Notes under the pieces: model-generated | Database searches by the model: none | Told to the model about the DNA's origin: nothing | The model's input: the letters and a program-made list of their open reading frames with translations, nothing else | Program-made: the position numbers and the translations under genes | Shown here: positions 56,301 through 64,000 of the stretch, piece by piece | Layout: every line of letters starts with the position of its first letter | Numbering within the stretch: position 1 is the stretch's first letter | Source: Antedon mediterranea | Lineage: Eukaryota; Echinodermata; Crinoidea; Comatulida; Antedonidae | Direction of reading: 5' to 3' | DNA length: 64,000 nt | NCBI RefSeq assembly: GCF_964355755.1 | Contig: NC_092675.1 | Span: 6,420,312-6,484,311, forward strand

Positions 56301-57156
56301 TTTTTGACAAACTATTTATTAATATTATATGTCAGTGCTTCCCCATTAAACAAATCCTGAATCTACTCCTGAAGACTGTGTTGAACTATTTTAACAAATG
56401 GATAAGTTAGAATGGTACAGACCTTTATAGTGTGCATTGTATGGGAAAATAAATGTTTAGGAGCTTTGATTACATTGCATATTATTGTAGTGTTGGTCAT
56501 AGTCTGGATATGGAAGGCAATCACCGCCAAAAATACAATTACAAACATACAACATATTCGTGGAAATGTACTCGCAGAAACGTATAACGTTTTTAGTGCA
56601 TGTCTTTTTGTTGTCCTTTTCTTCAAGTACGTTGTATATTTCCACAAAATATTTGTATGTTTGTAATTGTATTTTTGGCGGTGATTGCATTCCATATCGT
56701 AGACGTAGAATCTGTCAAAAACTGTGTTGAGGAAACACATTCAAGTTTCTTTTATTTATATCACTGTCACAGGTGAAGCTGAATTACTGTGTATTTACAT
56801 TAAAATGTATAAAACGATAAAAGTATTTAAAAACGGTAACAATTATAAATCCAAGAAACAAACAGGAAAAAACAGGAACGAATAAAAAGCACAATTACAA
56901 AGGAAAAACAGATAAACTGTAGTCGTGATACTGGTTGGGGTTATTTTAACATCTGTGCGAAAATGAGTTTACATAATGTAATTAATTCGTCGCAAATCAA
57001 TAGCTCCTCTAGTAATCTTATCCAACCTCTGTGGTGTCTTTTTTTTAAGATGATGCGGAAAAGCTACTTGTTGAAGAACGTGGGATTATTGCAATGCCTG
57101 GAGGAGTACCAACATTTACTGAGATTGATGCGGCTAGAAATGCAGCCAAAAAGTAG
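50328..57156 (+). CDS. PLGRKT: PLGRKT, plasminogen receptor with C-terminal lysine (4 exons, 142 aa)
   Basis: Exons 50328-50408, 50629-50759, 55504-55613 and 57050-57156 join in phase (429 bases). The start is preceded by a favourable TTCACC. Matches to the 147-residue mammalian protein include a hydrophilic N-terminus (MGSMMGKVMEENLKKSQ), the very conserved MRERQMAMQIAGSRE, a first membrane span (TASFYSIAMLGMVAG), a second (PGVLVPALPLTFVVGYQYD), and a tail ending RNAAKK and a stop. The terminal lysine, which in mammals binds plasminogen kringles at the cell surface, is kept. Whether that role exists in an animal possibly without plasminogen is unknown. Intron 2 (4.7 kb) is swollen by a SINE, an LTR retrotransposon, an inverted-repeat element and a MITE. 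Confidence 0.93.
50910..51075 (+). repeat. 5' LTR (166 bp)
   Basis: Begins TGTAGTAATATC and ends AAACATTAAA. It is unusually short, and the 3' end lacks the usual CA. It differs from the 3' LTR at ACGCC/ACCCC, at GATAAAC/GACAAAC, and by an extra AT near its start. Confidence 0.9.
51307..53799 (+). CDS. Gag-Pol polyprotein of the LTR element (830 aa, ends after RNase H)
   Basis: One open frame without gag/pol frameshift. Gag occupies about 1-200, then two zinc knuckles (CRNCDRSHEPRKC; CRNCGKMNHWKVCC) from about residue 202. The aspartic protease has VDSGASGNTL near 324. The reverse transcriptase runs from about 470, with AYWSVKLADKS, RLPYGLASSQDEF and the catalytic IADDI near 621. The RNase H start VDASGRGLGATL lies near 768, then SNYSNIERECLGVVHGIERF and HHYLFGQ. 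The frame stops a few residues later (LRTPK), about 40 bases before the polypurine tract. The rest of RNase H and all of the integrase and its zinc finger are missing, so this copy cannot integrate by itself. No stop codons interrupt what remains. Confidence 0.92.
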   Translation: MSSKMPKMDWDARDLAESLRAFKARMNLYFEDHNVTLDEKKATKIKFAFGDEGMKRILSSGLSDANQKVPKEIWTLFEQQLDASVKINFRVHRLEFSTYRQKTDEPISDYVARLREKASKCSFKKDELNERLIEMVVLSTPFEGFRKELLTKPEKYPVAQVIERGREYEAISASNCTIKKMQDQQQPPTVIAHAMKTKYERKCRNCDRSHEPRKCPAWGDTCRNCGKMNHWKVCCKSQSTFKSQQSTSKAKGKLHNRSRHNNFQNQKRKMHAVDENEHHELGSLTLYDSVFLDAQRQNKNNEVFTNLHVHHDDILSKGLIHLKVDSGASGNTLPLRIFKKMFKEQSVDIKQDYTDLYSYSGHKIKYLGSINLGLQQTDSEKISTHRFHVVDVDGPALIGKKSSECMGLITFDEHMTYDAVTTTSTLFDHTSVKPINTVEDLKWNFPECFDKVGCFKEPVDLHLIPDAEPYIDAPRRCSIHMKPKIKAELDKMEFEGIIRKVTGHTDWCSSLTYVTKSDGSLRVCLDPRRLNAALKRCPRKIPTVEELNPNFAKAKFFTKLDAKAAYWSVKLADKSQLLTTFRTPFGRYCFTRLPYGLASSQDEFQEKIGELLDKCEGAVGIADDIIVYGTSEHEHDRNVLEFMKLAKDYGLALNSKKCLVKTNRINFFGRIYTDEGILPDPEKIEDIYEMPEPRDKRELQRFIGMVTFMSNHIPNLSNKLASLRDLLKEDVPFDWDKNYQKSYKAVKQAVADGVCLNYYDQTKPVTLEVDASGRGLGATLMQDNRPIAFASKTLTPTQSNYSNIERECLGVVHGIERFHHYLFGQLRTPK
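53852..54015 (+). repeat. 3' LTR (164 bp)
   Basis: Begins TGTAGTAATATCATGTGTAT and ends AAACATTAAA, followed by the target duplication CTGTC. About 98.8% identical to the 5' LTR apart from the 2-base indel. Confidence 0.9.
54491..55158. mobile_element. Inverted-repeat element of about 670 bp
   Basis: The left end GGTGGATTGCAATATAAAGA with CCTAGGCTTAG matches in reverse the right end, which has AGACTAGGCTTAAGACTTTT and ATTGCAATCCGCCCC. The centre has only a 70-codon open frame, likely random. A non-autonomous DNA transposon; duplication not resolved. In PLGRKT intron 2. Confidence 0.65.
55305..55429. mobile_element. MITE family A copy 10
   Basis: TAA on both sides; ends AGCCCTGTCTACACTATTAT and TTTGATAATGTAGACAGAGCT. 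Short internal GGGCACATCACATTTTTTT. Lies 74 bases before PLGRKT exon 3. Confidence 0.85.
56507..56698. repeat. Imperfect palindrome with 75-bp arms
   Basis: The left arm GATATGGAAGGCAATCACCG and AAAATACAATTACAAACATA is mirrored by TATGTTTGTAATTGTATTTT and CGGTGATTGCATTCCATATC around a loop of about 40 bases. This explains why ORFs of similar size appear on both strands here; neither is a gene. In PLGRKT intron 3. Confidence 0.75.
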
Positions 57157-59236
57157 TTTCTTACAAATAATAATAATAATAGTTATGAAATATATTTTCT
57201 TTATTTTTTATAAATGAGAATTCATTCCTATTTGGATCATGATAGTTTTGTCTTCTTAATTTTTAGAACCAAAAATCTTTCTCTAAATTATTCTTAAAGT
57301 ATAGATTTGAATGAATTTATTTCAATTTATATACTAGATTTGCCCTGTGTAATGATTTTATAACTTGCAGTATCATTGAATACAAATACAATATCGTGTT
57401 TATAGAAAGTGTATTAAATGTTATTAACTACAACTTTTACTTGTATTTTAATGTTTTTCTGTGTAAAGATGACCCTAATGTAATACAATAGAACATATAG
57501 TGAAGACACCTCTAATGGGGTGTCCCCAGAATATTGGTTTCACGGTAAATTGTTTTATCGTAATGTGTCCCTTAATTGGGGGTGTATCCTTAATATAGGT
57601 GTCCCAAAGTAGGAGGTGCTACTGTAATTTCCATCCACATACAATAGGTACATCTTATCTCATCCCACATCAAATTGACTTAGTATAGAGTCCCCACCAA
57701 ACAAAGTGACATTTTATAAAACGAATATTATATTTGTTTCAATCTACCTCATTTAAAATGAATGTAGATAATAAAGTAAGTTGATTTATGATAACCAAAC
57801 CAAACAATATCTATACAGTATTTCGATACGTAAAGAGTACATTTTTATCTGTACTTTTATTGGTGGAATTATACATGTATTCCAACAGTAGGATATGGAT
57901 TGTATGGAGAGATTAACGAAAACGTCAAACTGTAGTTAATATAACCGAAGTGTGTGTTGATAATAAAAAATACATAATTTAAAAGCAATTTGAATATGCA
58001 TGATTGTGTGATTTTCTAGAAAGGACAATTTCATAAGCGTGAGTCAGTTATTGGCAGATGTTTTTTTTTCTCCTTTCGTGTTTTTGGTTGATGTAGTATT
58101 CTTCGTTTACACTCTGACAGTAGTAGGCCTACAGTAGCAACGTCATATAAATTACAATTGCCAAGATAAAGGAAATTGGCACCCACATTGCACTGGTTAA
58201 TCATGGTTTTAATAAATAACACTGGACTGTATGGACTAGTATCTGGGACACGTTGAAGCATAATTGATCTTCGGAGATCAAAGGGTTTATCTGTGGCTAC
58301 GACACGATCACTTCCACGCCTCTTAATTAACAGATGTACAACAAAAAAACATTTATTCTTCTTTCTTTCCACCCTTTTTTTGTGCATCACGTTTCTCTAA
58401 AACGTGCAAACAACATTTCTCGACATTTACGTGAAGTTGTGCACCTATTTTTAAATGACGTCAGAGTTGCGCAACGTGACTTACGCGCAATTTATGAATT
58501 TCAATGATTGATCATAGATTAGAAACCAAAAGTAATTTTAGTGAAAATCTGATTCAAACAAAGTTACGCGCGCCCGCGCATTTGAAGGTTTAAAATGGGC
58601 AAAATTTATTTCTAATCAATTTTCTATACGTTTCAGGACATTTTGAGCAGTTCAAATCTAGTTGTATTTGTCGCAGCCAGACATTTAAGATCAAAGGACT
58701 GTTACGCGTTCCAATATTGGCAAGGCGAGCTCGTTGTCCTGTTGTTAGATTGCCTTGGTTGAAGTGTGTTCGATAGTGTCACATAAATTTGTCTAAAAAC
58801 ACATTACTCGTGTAAATCGATGCTAGCCTAAACAAAGGACAATAATCGTGGTTTTAAAAAAAAATGGAGAAAAAGGTTTTAGACACTATTATTATTATTT
58901 AATCACAGATATGAAGAACTAAAAAAACAATATGAAAAGCAAAGAAACGATGTTCGTACCAGTCCGAAATTACTTTACTGCGGTGTCAATGACTTAAAAT
59001 GCGCTCGTACAATAATACATTAGACGGTGTCAATGGTGGCTTAAATGCGCTTGTACAATAATAATACATTAGACGGATTGTATTCATATATTAATTTATT
59101 ATCTCTTATACAACATGGAAATTAGTTGCATTAATTATTTACAGATATTCCTGTAAAACTGAAGACACAGACAATTACATTGTTCTGATAATTTATTAAA
59201 CATTTCCTATCTGACGTTTGTGTTATAATAATTACG
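57157..59236. other. PLGRKT 3' UTR and intergenic DNA
   Basis: No supported gene. Contains CCTCTAATGGGGTGTCCCCA-like sequences (57505-57630), a dispersed repeat with relatives near 28210, 32680 and 44610. A 119-codon minus-strand ORF at 58031-58390 is discussed among the rejected items. The minus-strand gene ending at 59237 may have its 3' UTR in the right part. Confidence 0.45.
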
Positions 59237-61979
59237 TCATACCCAAAATTGAGTTTGACGCAGCACGGGAACAAACGCACCATTCGCATAACTTACATCA
59301 ACATGTCTGCTTTTATAAGATGGGTCAAAGCTGTCCCAAACAAATGAACTATCTGTTTCTGTATGTATGGTAATATTCATATTCGAGTCAGACGATACAA
59401 TATGTTTAGTAACTCCGGCACTGGCGCCAAAATCTATATCCGTAGTTTGCGTATTGTTGCAACTTGGCGTTGATGAACTGATCGATTTCACTGGTGTATT
59501 CATTGGAACTAAAAGGCAAGATGGCGACGACGTTGTTTGCTGAAAGAAACACAATAGAATATTGTTATCCTCTTAATAAAATGGTGGTAATGAAAGAATA
59601 ATAAACAGCCGAAATTCAAGAAAGAAAAGTAGGCCTACTAGGGTGGTTTTGTAATATATGCTACTCCAATGAAATAAATAATGTCATTTCTAATTTAAAT
59701 TTCATTTTCTTTCTTTAAGATTGAAACAAAAAATGAAATTTGAAATAATTCGTTCGTTCGTTCATTTTATTTCACATTGCATCTCACTTTTCACTATTGT
59801 TTTCTATCAAAATGTCATTTTTTTGTAATTGTAATGTGTCCGTCTATGTTTTATGTTTAACTACAAAGACAAGCCACTTTGGCTTATGTGTGTCTTGACC
59901 ATAAACAATGTAAACTGTCTGTTGATGTTGAATAAATGTTGTTATTAATACTAAAGAAAAATTCAAAGTATTAAATAAAAGATGCACAGCCTGGAAAAGA
60001 CCAAACAACCGAGCTTTAAGTCTGGTTTCATCAGAAAGTAACTATATAATTGTATCAAATACTTAAATCTTTAATAGTAATAATATAAAAATATGTTTAA
60101 AAAAAAATAAAAATTACACAATTACGCTACAGGACCACACAAACACAACAAGAGGACAAACGTAAAGGGTATACGTACCATCATATTTATTTGCAGGAAG
60201 TGACAAAAAAGTTCAATTAATGGTATCTGTACTGTGATAAAAGGAATTGTTTATAATTGGACTTAAATGTATTTAGAATTTAGTAAGGATTGACTTAAAT
60301 TATTCCATATTAGATATAATAAAAAAGGAAGAAGGCAGTATACCAGAAAGATGCAAGATCTTGAGTCAGGTCTGCCTGAGATACAGGAACAAAGGAACAC
60401 AGACGAAAGGACAAATCAACAGAAAACAACCAGGACAGTATTATATTTCATCATGGTAGAGCCCGTACTGATGCTTTTAAATACTCAGGGATAGTACGGT
60501 TTCCTAAAATGTTTTCAGAACTTGGTGCTTCGATCAGAAACAATCTTATTGAAGAGTCGTTTTTTAAGTTTAAACACAGTTTAAAGCAACATTTTATAGA
60601 TTTTTAACTTTTCATATTTTTATAAACCAAATGTTTTTCAAATGTACATGATTTTTTTTAGATTGCACATACTCTGAATTTTTAATTTTTTAACTTTTAT
60701 ACAATCAGAATTTTTAACTTTTAAACAATCAGAATTTTTAAAAACTTTTTAACTTTTATACAATCAGAATGTTCAGATAGCAATTATATTTTTAGAACAC
60801 TTTTATTAACATTTTATTATAGCATATTTTTCTATGTATTTTTCTAAATCGGTTTTATTGTATCGTCCTAGTTGACAGGGGCTGGTCAACAGCTGATAAA
60901 AAAACAATGTTAAGGAGTAGAAAATACGTATGTTGTCTAGATTGATAAAGAAATAAAAGTGGGACGAACTCACGTAAAAGAAATATTGACATGGTCGAAT
61001 AATGGTAATGGCTGTCGTACAACTGTGTTGATTGTGGTAATAAGGAAGTTAAAATATTAATATCGGGATGGAACAAAAATCATGGTATGATGTAATTTTA
61101 AGATGATTCAGCAGGAACCATACATCCGGCACACAGTTATTTTAACGTTATTACATTAATGTATGTACGTGTGTGATATTTAATTTGATAGTGTCAATGA
61201 TACGGATATGATGTGGAATGATTAGTTGACAATGATTGGAGTGAAGAAGATATAAAAATCAAAATAATGGTATATAAAAATGACCTTACCTCTATTGTAG
61301 TAAGCGTGGTAGCAAACGGCGGTGTACAGCGTTGGTCAAGTGAGCTCGGAATATCGTCAAAATACTGGACGCCACTGACCGGGGATAATGAGTCCGTCAA
61401 CTGATCCCCGGCTAAATTAAATACGGGTAGTTTAGGCGGATGCTTAACTCTCCTACCTGTACTGCATCTCGGTGGTGGAAAGGATTTGGCCCGAGTTCGT
61501 GGATTTGCTTTTTCCGGTTCTACATGCCTACACTGTTTTTCTCGCTTATATCCCCAATAATTATTCACAACTTCAACTTTGTCTGTGTCTACCCTTCCAA
61601 TTTTTGAAAAACGTGAGTCCATTGTAGAATGTTCTGTTGGATCCGAAAGGTCCTTCCTTTTCAAAGGAGACTGTTTAGAATCTAAACATTCAGTATTTGA
61701 CTGTCCTGCTGGCTCAATAACACGTAACTCAAGCAAGCCGGCTGACTGGTTCGATTCGTGCGATGAATCAGACGTTCGGTATATTCCATCCACATGCAAA
61801 CTTCTTGAGGCATTCCGCTTAGCAAAATACGTATGTCTCCGCCTAAATATCTTGTAATATATTACCGCCATATTTATGGGCACTAACAGGAGTAATATAA
61901 TAGCTAAAACAATCAACGGAATAACAAGAGCATTCTGTGGCGTTGTAGGTACTTCTTCTCCTGTCTCGTTGTTGTACAT
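59237..61979 (-). CDS. Single-pass membrane protein with long cytoplasmic tail (5' end uncertain)
   Basis: Exons 61979-61290 and 59539-59237 join in phase (331 codons with stop); donor GTAAGG at 61289, acceptor TTTCTTTCAG before 59539. From the first ATG the protein begins MYNNETGEEVPTTPQNALV, then a strong membrane span (IPLIVLAIILLLLVPINMAV), a basic stop-transfer segment (IFRRRHTYFAKR) and a tail of about 280 residues rich in serine, proline and basic residues (AKSFPPPRCSTGRRVKHPPK; PSYKSRHVDVSYANGAFVPV). The orientation suggests N-terminus outside. The open frame continues upstream to 61994, just after a possible acceptor (GTTAG), so the real protein may have an ectodomain encoded further left on the minus strand. 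Two sequons are present near the N-terminus and in the tail; only the former would be extracellular. Family not recognised. Confidence 0.6.
60443..60607 (+). pseudogene. Remnant of a LINE reverse-transcriptase C-terminus
   Basis: An open segment reads HHGRARTDAFKYSGIVRFPK, then MFSELGASIRNNLIEESFF and KFKHSLKQHFIDF before a TAA. The pattern (basic stretch, FPK/GPK, 'IRN', then 'F.FK..LK.HF..F' and stop) is that of the end of many LINE ORF2 proteins. AT-rich sequence and GACAGGGGCTGGTCAACAGC at 60877 look like its 3' tail. Weak evidence; it lies in the intron of the membrane-protein gene. Confidence 0.4.
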
Positions 61980-62539
61980 AATCGGTTTCACCGGCTAACT
62001 GACCTTACTCAAGCCCTGCATTCCAGAATTGCCTTATTAGCATATCATAACACATGTTCCTGTTTTGTGACTTCTCTTGTACTTTGTGTGAATAAAAATA
62101 TGTTGGTAAGAACACGATATTATATCAGATACTTTTATATCAGGATTGAGTGCCATAGTAACGTGCACGGTCAGTGTTTGTCCCACAATATGACGCACGC
62201 ATTCAATTAGTGATGTTGAAAGTTTCGTTTTTTTAGTGACGTGGTTCACAACTGCAGTTTCTACGTTTGTGACCGTGGAAGTAGGCCTAACAACAGAAGT
62301 GACATAACGCCTATTAATTAATCGATATTACAAAACTATGACACTATAACAGTTCGATGTGTTAGGACCTAAGAACTAGTTACGTCATAATGCGTGCTTC
62401 GTCATTCGATTCTCTGACACGGTATGTCCAGGCGACGACCAATGGCATAGTTTACGGAGGTCCGGGACCGTCGTGGATTGCATGGATAGGAAGTCCGATA
62501 AGCCGAACGTAAATAAAAAACATAGTAATAATAACACTC

Positions 62540-62571
<32 letters not shown>

Positions 62572-63838
62572 CGACATGGAATATTATTTATATTAAATTA
62601 AAAAATAATGTGACTACGTGAACTCAGTAAAATTGTATTTTGTAATTTTATATATTGTGACATATATTGGGGGTGTAAAGTGCATTATGATAATACGTAG
62701 TTTTATCAACAGGCGTAGTAGAGTACAGCGATAATGTTATTATTGTAAGTTCGTTTAAACAAACAAATCTGTACGCATATCAATCACACACAAAAAAATG
62801 TACGCCTGTACTATGACAGGAACCACTATGTGTCCAGGGCGCGTTAGTATGATAATTGATAGCGAGTATTTTATATTTGATAAACAACAGACTTTATACG
62901 ACAGAATTGCCGCACACGCATTGGCGTGTGCGGCCTCAATTTCTAAAATCAGTACTGCTTTTAACATCATATAAATGTACAATTCAATTTAACAATAGAT
63001 AGATGATAATATCGTTTAGACAAATATCAATACAGTAGCCTACACTTAGACAACCCTATAAAGTCTAATTTACACAGACGAGCGGTAACGGTAAGCGGGA
63101 AAGCGTAGCTTATCTCACGTATATCACTTATCGTTTCAATAATCGTTTCAAGTATCGTTATACATAATAAATGTTTAGTATAATTATATCACCGGGATTT
63201 GCCTGTTGTGTTTATATATATAATTATATCATCTATCCCAAGAGGATTTCCGTTTCCGCGTTTTTATTTTGGAGTAAATGGTAATAAAAAATAATATAGA
63301 TTCTGTATTTTTGTATGTTTTCCACTTACTGCTTACCGTTACCACTCTCTGTGTCTGTGATTGTAGGCTTTGTGTTTAATCTTTGATAAGGACTTCTTCT
63401 AACAATGATTTGTTTAAAAAAATATTTAAATGAATTTGATCGTGATTCGATGGAAATATCATTGCTATATCACATTGTTTGTGGGTATAAAAGAGGAGGG
63501 GGGGGGGGATAATTCTGGTAAAGGAGTAAAACAGTTACTCACATGAGATTGGAGTTTAATGAGATGAATTAGGGCGTGTCTCTGTCCTCTTCAGATCGTG
63601 AAAACACTCTGACAATGATGACGGGACATCATTGACAACAATATTAAAACAACAGTTACAGTCGACTAATTATTATACGTACTGTCCAAAGTGCAGTAAT
63701 AATTATAAATACAAACGTCTAGAATAATTTCAAAGCACGCAATATAAATATTAATAATCAGTAGTCACTAACTTAAGGTGGACGAGTGCTGAATATTGGA
63801 ATACATAATATCTTAGCGTGTATATTGTAATTGTCAAA
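61980..63838. other. Intergenic or 5' part of the membrane-protein gene
   Basis: Holds one candidate minus-strand exon (62286-62133, see findings), a (TA)n run at 62545-62571, a relative of MITE family C at about 63067-63362, and a G run of 12 near 63498. The region just before 63839 is presumably the promoter and 5' UTR of the next gene, but no motif stands out. Confidence 0.4.
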
Positions 63839-63893
63839 ATGTATTCATTTGTTATAGCTGTTGCAGTTGTAATAGCATTGCCAAGCATTAAAG
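63839..63893 (+). CDS. Signal-peptide exon of a secreted or membrane protein (continues beyond window)
   Basis: ATG at 63839 opens a frame reading MYSFVIAVAVVIALPSIK, a classic short hydrophobic signal peptide, and the exon ends at a GTACAG donor after 63893 with one base left over. Nothing of the mature protein is in the window. The preceding CAAA is acceptable start context. Because only 18 codons are seen, this rests on the signal-peptide pattern and donor. Confidence 0.55.
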
Positions 63894-64000
63894 GTACAGT
63901 GTATATATATATATAATTTATTCTATTGTGTAGATATTAGGTGTTATTTTGTTTGTTATAATTAAGATATTAAATATCTGAATATATTTATATACACAAA

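Noticed and set aside
56363-56740. ORFs of 77-125 codons on both strands
   Set aside because: Produced by a palindrome; the two strands mirror each other.
58031-58390. 119-codon minus-strand ORF beginning MMHKKRVERKK
   Set aside because: The longest unexplained ORF in the right part, but no splice partner, signal or recognisable domain. The basic ends look like translated poly-T/poly-A. Kept as possible repeat-derived sequence, not as a gene.
60855-61076. 73-codon minus-strand ORF between the two exons of the membrane-protein gene
   Set aside because: The flanking exons join in phase without it and no good splice sites bound it.

Overview
This is intron-rich, AT-rich animal nuclear DNA. The gene content (SHOC1-like, UHRF1, PNKP, PLGRKT), introns of a few hundred bases, many AGGCCTAG-type motifs and dense small inverted-repeat transposons suggest a deuterostome invertebrate, most likely an echinoderm. 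A crinoid is my guess only; nothing here proves it.

Layout, left to right. 1-1729: no gene seen, one inverted-repeat element. 1730-18341 (+): an XPF-fold meiotic protein resembling SHOC1, 18 visible exons, N-terminus outside the window. One of its introns holds a near-intact LINE in antisense, and one exon carries eleven in-frame copies of a 126-bp unit (42 aa each). 20892-30846 (-): complete 15-exon UHRF1 (817 aa). 32179-34980 (+): 5-exon PNKP (420 aa) without the FHA domain. 35-43 kb: repeats, a tRNA-like pseudogene and probable 3' UTR. 43056-48540 (-): 6-exon single-pass receptor-like protein (324 aa) that I do not recognise. 50328-57156 (+): 4-exon PLGRKT (142 aa); its second intron carries an LTR retrotransposon inserted into a tRNA-derived SINE. 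59237-61979 (-, perhaps starting upstream): a single-pass membrane protein with a long cytoplasmic tail. 63839 (+): signal-peptide exon of a gene that continues beyond the window.

Three neighbours act in genome maintenance: SHOC1 (meiotic crossovers), UHRF1 (copying DNA methylation, ubiquitin signalling) and PNKP (DNA-end repair). UHRF1 and PNKP are head-to-head and may share a promoter region; SHOC1 and UHRF1 converge. The receptor-like gene and PLGRKT are also head-to-head. Exon models were built by hand from splice signals, reading phase and family resemblance; no alignment or expression data were available.

Mobile DNA: ten copies of one MITE family with TAA/TTA target duplications (PIF/Harbinger-like), three copies of a TA-flanked MITE (Tc1/mariner-like), an 889-bp foldback element with tandem repeats inside its arms, tRNA-derived SINEs, LINE remnants and an integrase-less Ty3/Gypsy-type element with almost identical LTRs. 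The strongest unusual signal is the 11-fold, frame-preserving amplification inside the SHOC1-like gene.
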